This document shows, one piece after another, positions 59,426 through 64,000 of a stretch of DNA of 64,000 bases. Within the stretch, counting starts at the first letter, position 1, and every line of letters starts with the position of its first letter. Below the pieces are notes generated by a model, which did not search any database, had not been told where the DNA came from, and saw nothing but the letters and a program-made list of their open reading frames with translations. Source of the DNA: Eonycteris spelaea (lineage: Eukaryota; Chordata; Mammalia; Chiroptera; Pteropodidae); contig PUFA01000084.1 in assembly GCA_003508835.1 (NCBI GenBank), positions 5,084,001 through 5,148,000 of the forward strand, written 5' to 3'. A program made the translations under genes and the position numbers.

Positions 59426-59690
59426 AGAAATAATTTATGGGAGAATTATATAGCTATCGAAAAAGCAGATCTTGGTTCCAATTTTATTCCAAATATTTTT
59501 TACTGATTTGGTTTTATATCCACATTTTCTGCATGTTGGCATGGGTAAAATACGCAAGACTGAACCGAGGGAGATATGCATGGGCAAGAAGAGCTTATTT
59601 TGATCACCGATATGGATATGAAAATCATAATGCATCTACGGATTGAAAGGTTCTTAATTTATTTTCTTGACTTTTGAGTTAAAGAACAGG
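59426..59690. other. Unique DNA with overlapping open frames on both strands
   Basis: A 69-codon plus-strand frame (59437-59646) and a 66-codon minus-strand frame (59435-59635) cover the same bases. The plus frame is aromatic- and arginine-rich (RGRYAWARRAYFDHRYGYEN). Neither resembles a protein I know, and chance is the likeliest explanation. Confidence 0.3.
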
Positions 59691-59811
59691 TTTCATTGTG
59701 AAGGTGCAAAATATGCTGCATTGAACTTATCTTGGAGGTAACCAAAGGGCTGGGGGACTAACGGCTTTTGATATTACTTAGTGCTTATTATTGTTATTAT
59801 TATTATTTCTT

Positions 59812-59886
59812 TTTAATTATGCAAAGTGCTAATCAGTTTGATTATGCACAGTGCTAATCAGGTTAATTATGCAAAGTGCTAATCAG
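59812..59886. repeat. Three-unit 25-bp tandem array with octamer- and homeodomain-like cores
   Basis: Units at 59812-59836, 59837-59861 and 59862-59886. Relative to unit 1, unit 2 differs at two positions and unit 3 at one. Every unit keeps ATTATGCA and GTGCTAATCAG. Units 1 and 3 also keep TAATTATGCAAAG, which combines a TAATTA homeodomain core with an octamer-like ATGCAAA. It is not a known transposon and lies in repeat-poor DNA. A POU or homeodomain protein array is a plausible role, inferred only. Confidence 0.9.
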
Positions 59887-61340
59887 TTCTTCTTGAAGCA
59901 CACGAGGAGAGCAGAGGTGCTGGCGGTGAATGGCGTAGCTAGATGGGGGTAGTCACGGCAGTCATTCCTTATTAAGATAGTTGTAGGCAAGATAGCAAGG
60001 GGGATTTATCTGTAAAAATGAAGAGGAAAGGGAAGAGAACGATGAGCACTCGAAAGAGTGTGGTTTTGGCAGGACAGTGCTTACACATAAAAAGCTGTTT
60101 TCCTCCCTGTTGCATGGTTTGGTTGGATAGTCTCTGCTATATTTTGAAGGCACTCATTTGAAGCCAAAAAGACTGCAGAGGGAAAGAAACAGAGTATTGT
60201 ATAGCTAGACAAGTTGTCAAAACAACTTATTGTAGTTGGCAAGCACCAAATTCCTGGGAGGACAGTAGAGGAAGTAGAATCTAATAGACCTATACATGAA
60301 AGAGGACATCAATAGAAAGAATGGAAAAATTAAGGGAGTGCCATTTCTATAAAATAAACAGGGCCATCTCACCCCACTGCATTGTTATTGGGTTGGTCGT
60401 CTGTGTAGCAGATTTCCTAAGGTGAACTGAGGGCTTCTTGGTGCAGGCAGTGGTCTCTGTCGAGAGTGGCGATGATGACGAATATGACAATAAGGGTTTT
60501 ATGTAATAGCTCCTAGTTGGATCAGTGTTGTCGCTGCTGAAATCAAAGTGAATTTTAATATTAACTTGCAGGTCTGTGCTTATTAAGCTGGGTTACTTTC
60601 TGTGAAGATGAGTTTATAGCAATGTGTTCATATGTTTTTATAGAACAATGACCGTAGAACTCCCCTAGGAAAGCCCTTTTTATTCGGTCCTCCTGTTCTA
60701 TTCTGTGGTTTGATAAGCTATCAATGAAATGCTGTGATACCTACTTGTTAGAATGTATTCAAAGAGCAGAAGGCATTTCAGGATTACTGTATGTGAATAA
60801 CCATTTAAGAAAATATGTTTTCAGTCCATGCGACTTTTTCTTTAATCTGGAATTTGAGCAGGAGATTTAGAAAAAGGAGGGCTTGCTTTTCCCTTTATAA
60901 CCTGACAGAGTGTTCACTTACTTTTTAGGCCTATCTCTAGGCACAACTCATCTTCACAAATGCCTTTAGTGAGCTTGATTTCTGGAAAGGTCTCAATAAT
61001 GGTAAGAATGCTGCAAAATCATAGGTGCTATCTGTGGAACAGGACATATTAATGAGGTATTTGTCCAGGCAACATCGGTACTTGGCATAAAAACGGGCTT
61101 TCAGTTTTCATTTTTATTCTAACCAGGACCAATTTCATTTTAAAATATGAAGAGAATGACATAAATCTTTGGTTTCCAAGGAGAGTCTGGAAAGGAATAG
61201 ATTGTTAGAGGACAGCGCCCACAAATTGAGAAAACCTGTTGGGGGCCCTTTGAGAATTTGGCTGGGAAATTCTGTGGTTATAAAGCGGCCTCAGCTTTTC
61301 AGGCGGCAATGGTTTTAGAAAAATAAAAAAAAAAAAACAT
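59887..61340. other. Repeat-poor block, possible conserved non-coding DNA
   Basis: No transposon recognised over about 1.4 kb. It has CpGs in otherwise AT-rich context ('gtcgagagtggcgatgatga', 'ataaagcggcctcagc', 'acagcgcccacaaatt') and balanced composition at 60360-60680 and 61010-61310. No coding pattern. Confidence 0.35.
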
Positions 61341-61720
61341 TACTTTCTGTGTTCCCACCTCCTCGAGACTAAGAAAAGTATGAATTGTTCATATTACCAC
61401 TTTACTAATCAAAATTTTGGAGGTTATTTCTTAATAAGTTGATCTTTTTTTCCTTAAAGATTCTACCCAAAGGACATCTTGCAAATTTCATTCATTGATG
61501 GTATACTAAACTTTTGATTCCTGATGAAGGCGTTTTAAACCAAGAGCTTACTATGGGAGGTATTTAAAATGTCACTGGAAAGTTTCAAGGAGAAAATGAT
61601 GTTATCCAAATGGCAAAAAGTGATTTAGTAATGCCTGACTAATATGGCCAATCTTTAGATTAATTAATTATACACTTGCACCCACACCGCACAATTTCCA
61701 AACACAGACCACTCATCCCT
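61341..61720. other. Unique DNA
   Basis: No feature recognised. Confidence 0.4.
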
Positions 61721-61880
61721 TCATGAAACAAATATTTGGACACCTTCTTTTGTAAAATGTGTACCATGTTCTAACCAGTACCATTTGCTGTCCTGAATAA
61801 TGGAGATATAGTTGGCCAAAAAGAAACAAGATGCCTGGCATTATGGAGCTCACCTACACAAGATGAGATGGTATTTTTCT
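61721..61880 (-). mobile_element. LINE-2 fragment, antisense
   Basis: 'tcatgaaacaaatatttgga', 'taatggagatatagttggcc' and 'ctggcattatggagctcacc' follow antisense L2 3' sequence. Confidence 0.65.
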
Positions 61881-62245
61881 CATAATCTCTATCCTTAGAA
61901 CAACAACTTTGTACACTATTTCTCAGCAGAACGTCTCTCCTCAGTAATCTATCTGTATGATTCAATTAGTTGGCCTGAGTATCTTTAATATTTGCAAAAG
62001 AAGTTTGACTAAATGGTTCCTAAGGTATCTCCATCTCAAGTATGCCGTGCTAGAGTTTATGAGCAGATTATGCTATAAAATGAGTTTACTCTTTATTACA
62101 ATGCAAAGAGCTTTAGGATCATACAAAGACTCTCTTAGACTTTGATCTTTGAGGAAATAAAGTAATTCTTGACTAATTTGGGGAACATGACCTCCTTGGA
62201 TTTAGGCCAATGTTGAACCTATAACATTGGGTGGACCTTAAAATC

Positions 62246-62400
62246 AGTCCCGAATTTGAATACTGACTCTTCAGTTACTGGCTAAGCAAGCCTCTCTTTC
62301 CTCACATTCCCTACCAACAAGGTGGTTGTAAGTATTAGTTGAAATAAACTATATAAACCACCAAACTCAATGCCCAGTGGCACAGTGGAGCACAGCTTTG
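62246..62400 (+). mobile_element. Possible MIR SINE, sense
   Basis: 'tgaatactgactcttcagtt', 'gcctctctttcctcacattc' and 'aaggtggttgtaagtattag' resemble the MIR body. Degraded. Confidence 0.45.
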
Positions 62401-62754
62401 CCCCACTGTCAGTCCCTTTTTCATTTCTGGCAACTGTAGCCTTTCTGTCTCTCACTACCAAAAATTTTTGAACTAATTCAACTTCCTCTTCCCAAGCTGC
62501 TTTTTCTTGCATTTAAGCCTGTACTTCAATTAACTCAGTATTTTTTTTTTCCTATTACATTTTTACAGATTATTTCTTATTTGTGTGTTTTGACCACTTC
62601 CCTGCTTATGCTCAGTCAATTTTTGGCTTATTTTCATAATATGTAACACAACCTTGATTATAGCAACAACAACAAAAAATGTGTACAACTATAATTCAAG
62701 CCAATTATGTGGAAAGAAATAATGCTGTCTGTGTCAGAACTGGACTATAGTTGT

Positions 62755-62870
62755 TATATGTTTTTGGCTTCCTAACTATACAGGAAACTTCTTGAGGGCA
62801 AGGATAGGTCTCTAACCCTCTAGTCCTAGTATTTAGCATTTGCTCTACCAATACAATCCCACAGTCTAGC
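62755..62870 (+). mobile_element. LINE-2 3' end, sense
   Basis: 'aaacttcttgagggcaagga', 'taggtctctaaccctctagt' and 'cctagtatttagcatttgct' match the L2 3' end. Confidence 0.6.
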
Positions 62871-64000
62871 AAGGACAAGAATTTTCAAGCAGTAGCACAC
62901 CTTACCAACTAGTGGAGAAAGTTTTGTGGAAGTGAAGATGTTGAAAGCTTCACGGAGCAGATATTGGGAAGTCTTCCTGGAAAAACATTTGAGTTTGACC
63001 TTTAAAAAACAGTACTTAAAATATCTCTTTCCTTGTGGAAAAGGGGAAGGGAAAATAAATTTGAGGTGTAGGTAAGAGCTCATGTGTACAAAAGGTTGAT
63101 TTGTAGCTGGAAGGCAGAGAATCAATCAGGTGACACAAAGGAAGACTAAAAAGGTGGATTGGCAGCATATGATAAAGGGCCTATGAGATGTTTAGAGTCT
63201 TTTGTGAATAATCCTAGCTTATAAAATAAGTGTATATTTGTGGTAAAAAGAACATTGTGTTGCAAGAATATGGACATTAGCTTTTTTATGAAGAAAGTAG
63301 TGGTAAGTTTTAGCAACCAGAGAATACAGGAAAAAGGATAGTGAAGGATCATGTCAGAGAAAAGGTCCTACTGTGAATCCAGGCTCTACTCCACACTTGC
63401 TTTATGACCTTAAACAATTTTGTTAATCTCTGGAACCATACATTCTTTTTATCACTCTCTACCTCTTATTTAAACTTATATGAGTTTAAGTTGACTTTTA
63501 TTGATTATAAATAAAGAGGGCTTTACTTTGGATACTTTGGATCCCAGAAGTTGAAGATGATTGGTCTTTTTCAATGAGAAAGATGAATTTCATACCAATA
63601 GCACAATTAGCTTTGGCCAGTGATAAGATATTGGTAGGAAAAGGAAGATGAATAAGAATAATATTTTTTCTGACTCAAAGAAGGCAAAAAGGACCTCTGA
63701 AAGTAAAAGTAAGATTATGGCTCAAACTATCTAAAATATCAGAGATACTGAAAGAAGGCTCTAGCAGAGCTTTGCATTTGGGAGATAGACATAGACCTGA
63801 AGAAGAGAGATTATGGAATATTCTAATTTCTCTACCTGAATGTTGAAAGTTAACCCCTAAAATATGAGCTGGGAGGAGAGATGCAGCGAAAATCATAAGA
63901 GGACACTGGCCAGTGGTTTGCAAAGCTTTGACATCTGTATGCATGTGGTTGGTATAAAAGTATTTTCATGTAAGTGTTCATAACCCTCCTCTTCCTCCTA
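62871..64000. other. Unique DNA with one MIR scrap
   Basis: 63365-63440 ('gtgaatccaggctctactcc', 'tgctttatgaccttaaacaa') looks like a sense MIR. Open frames of 68-99 codons on the minus strand show no motif. Confidence 0.4.

Noticed and set aside
1..64000. CRISPR array, bacterial-type operon, tRNA gene or integrated viral genome
   Set aside because: No spaced direct repeats, ribosome-binding pattern, complete tRNA fold or long viral reading frame was seen. The whole window reads as mammalian intergenic or intronic DNA.

Overview
The window is AT-rich mammalian nuclear DNA with no recognisable host protein-coding gene. The longest open frame is about 136 codons, and no long frame looks like a host protein. 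What can be recognised is almost entirely transposable-element sequence of different ages, separated by unique DNA. It reads as a gene desert or the inside of very long introns.

The organism is probably a bat, most likely a fruit bat (Pteropodidae). Two observations point there. First, several LINE-1 3' ends carry the 'TTATTGGGGTGACATTGG' type of 3' UTR that I associate with bat genomes (about 16.6, 17.1 and 48.1 kb). Second, the element at 32.7-32.95 kb is a SINE whose head is a nearly complete 5S rRNA gene, a type described in megabats. No LINE-1 here keeps an intact reading frame, which fits the reported loss of L1 activity in megabats but does not prove it.

Layout. 1.15-11.1 kb is a pile-up of LINE-1 fragments, all on the minus strand, with an ORF1p coiled-coil fragment still readable at 8.7-9.0 kb and a GC-richer L1 5' UTR at 9.0-10.6 kb. 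A MER1-like hAT transposon sits inside one of them. 11-16.5 kb is mostly unique, with MIR/L2 scraps and a possible old LTR. 16.6-18.4 kb holds two bat-type L1 3' ends. 19-24.4 kb has L2 and MIR pieces, a probable ERVL-type LTR and a probable class-I retroviral LTR. 25.4-29.3 kb has L1 fragments on both strands and an AT microsatellite with a small inversion. 30-36.7 kb is L2, MIR and the 5S SINE. 37-48 kb is mostly unique with a long TG repeat, a pure pyrimidine tract and sequence that looks like non-coding regulatory DNA. 48-55 kb has more L1 and MLT1 pieces. 55-64 kb is the least repetitive part.

The best candidates for function are non-coding: a three-unit 25-bp tandem array with octamer-like and homeodomain-like cores (59812-59886), a perfect RFX X-box beside an 8-bp hairpin and an E-box (55667-55722), and a cluster of paired E-boxes (37980-38133). 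Two short segments have good splice signals but no proven exon status. I saw no convincing new protein system, CRISPR array, tRNA gene or operon-like arrangement.
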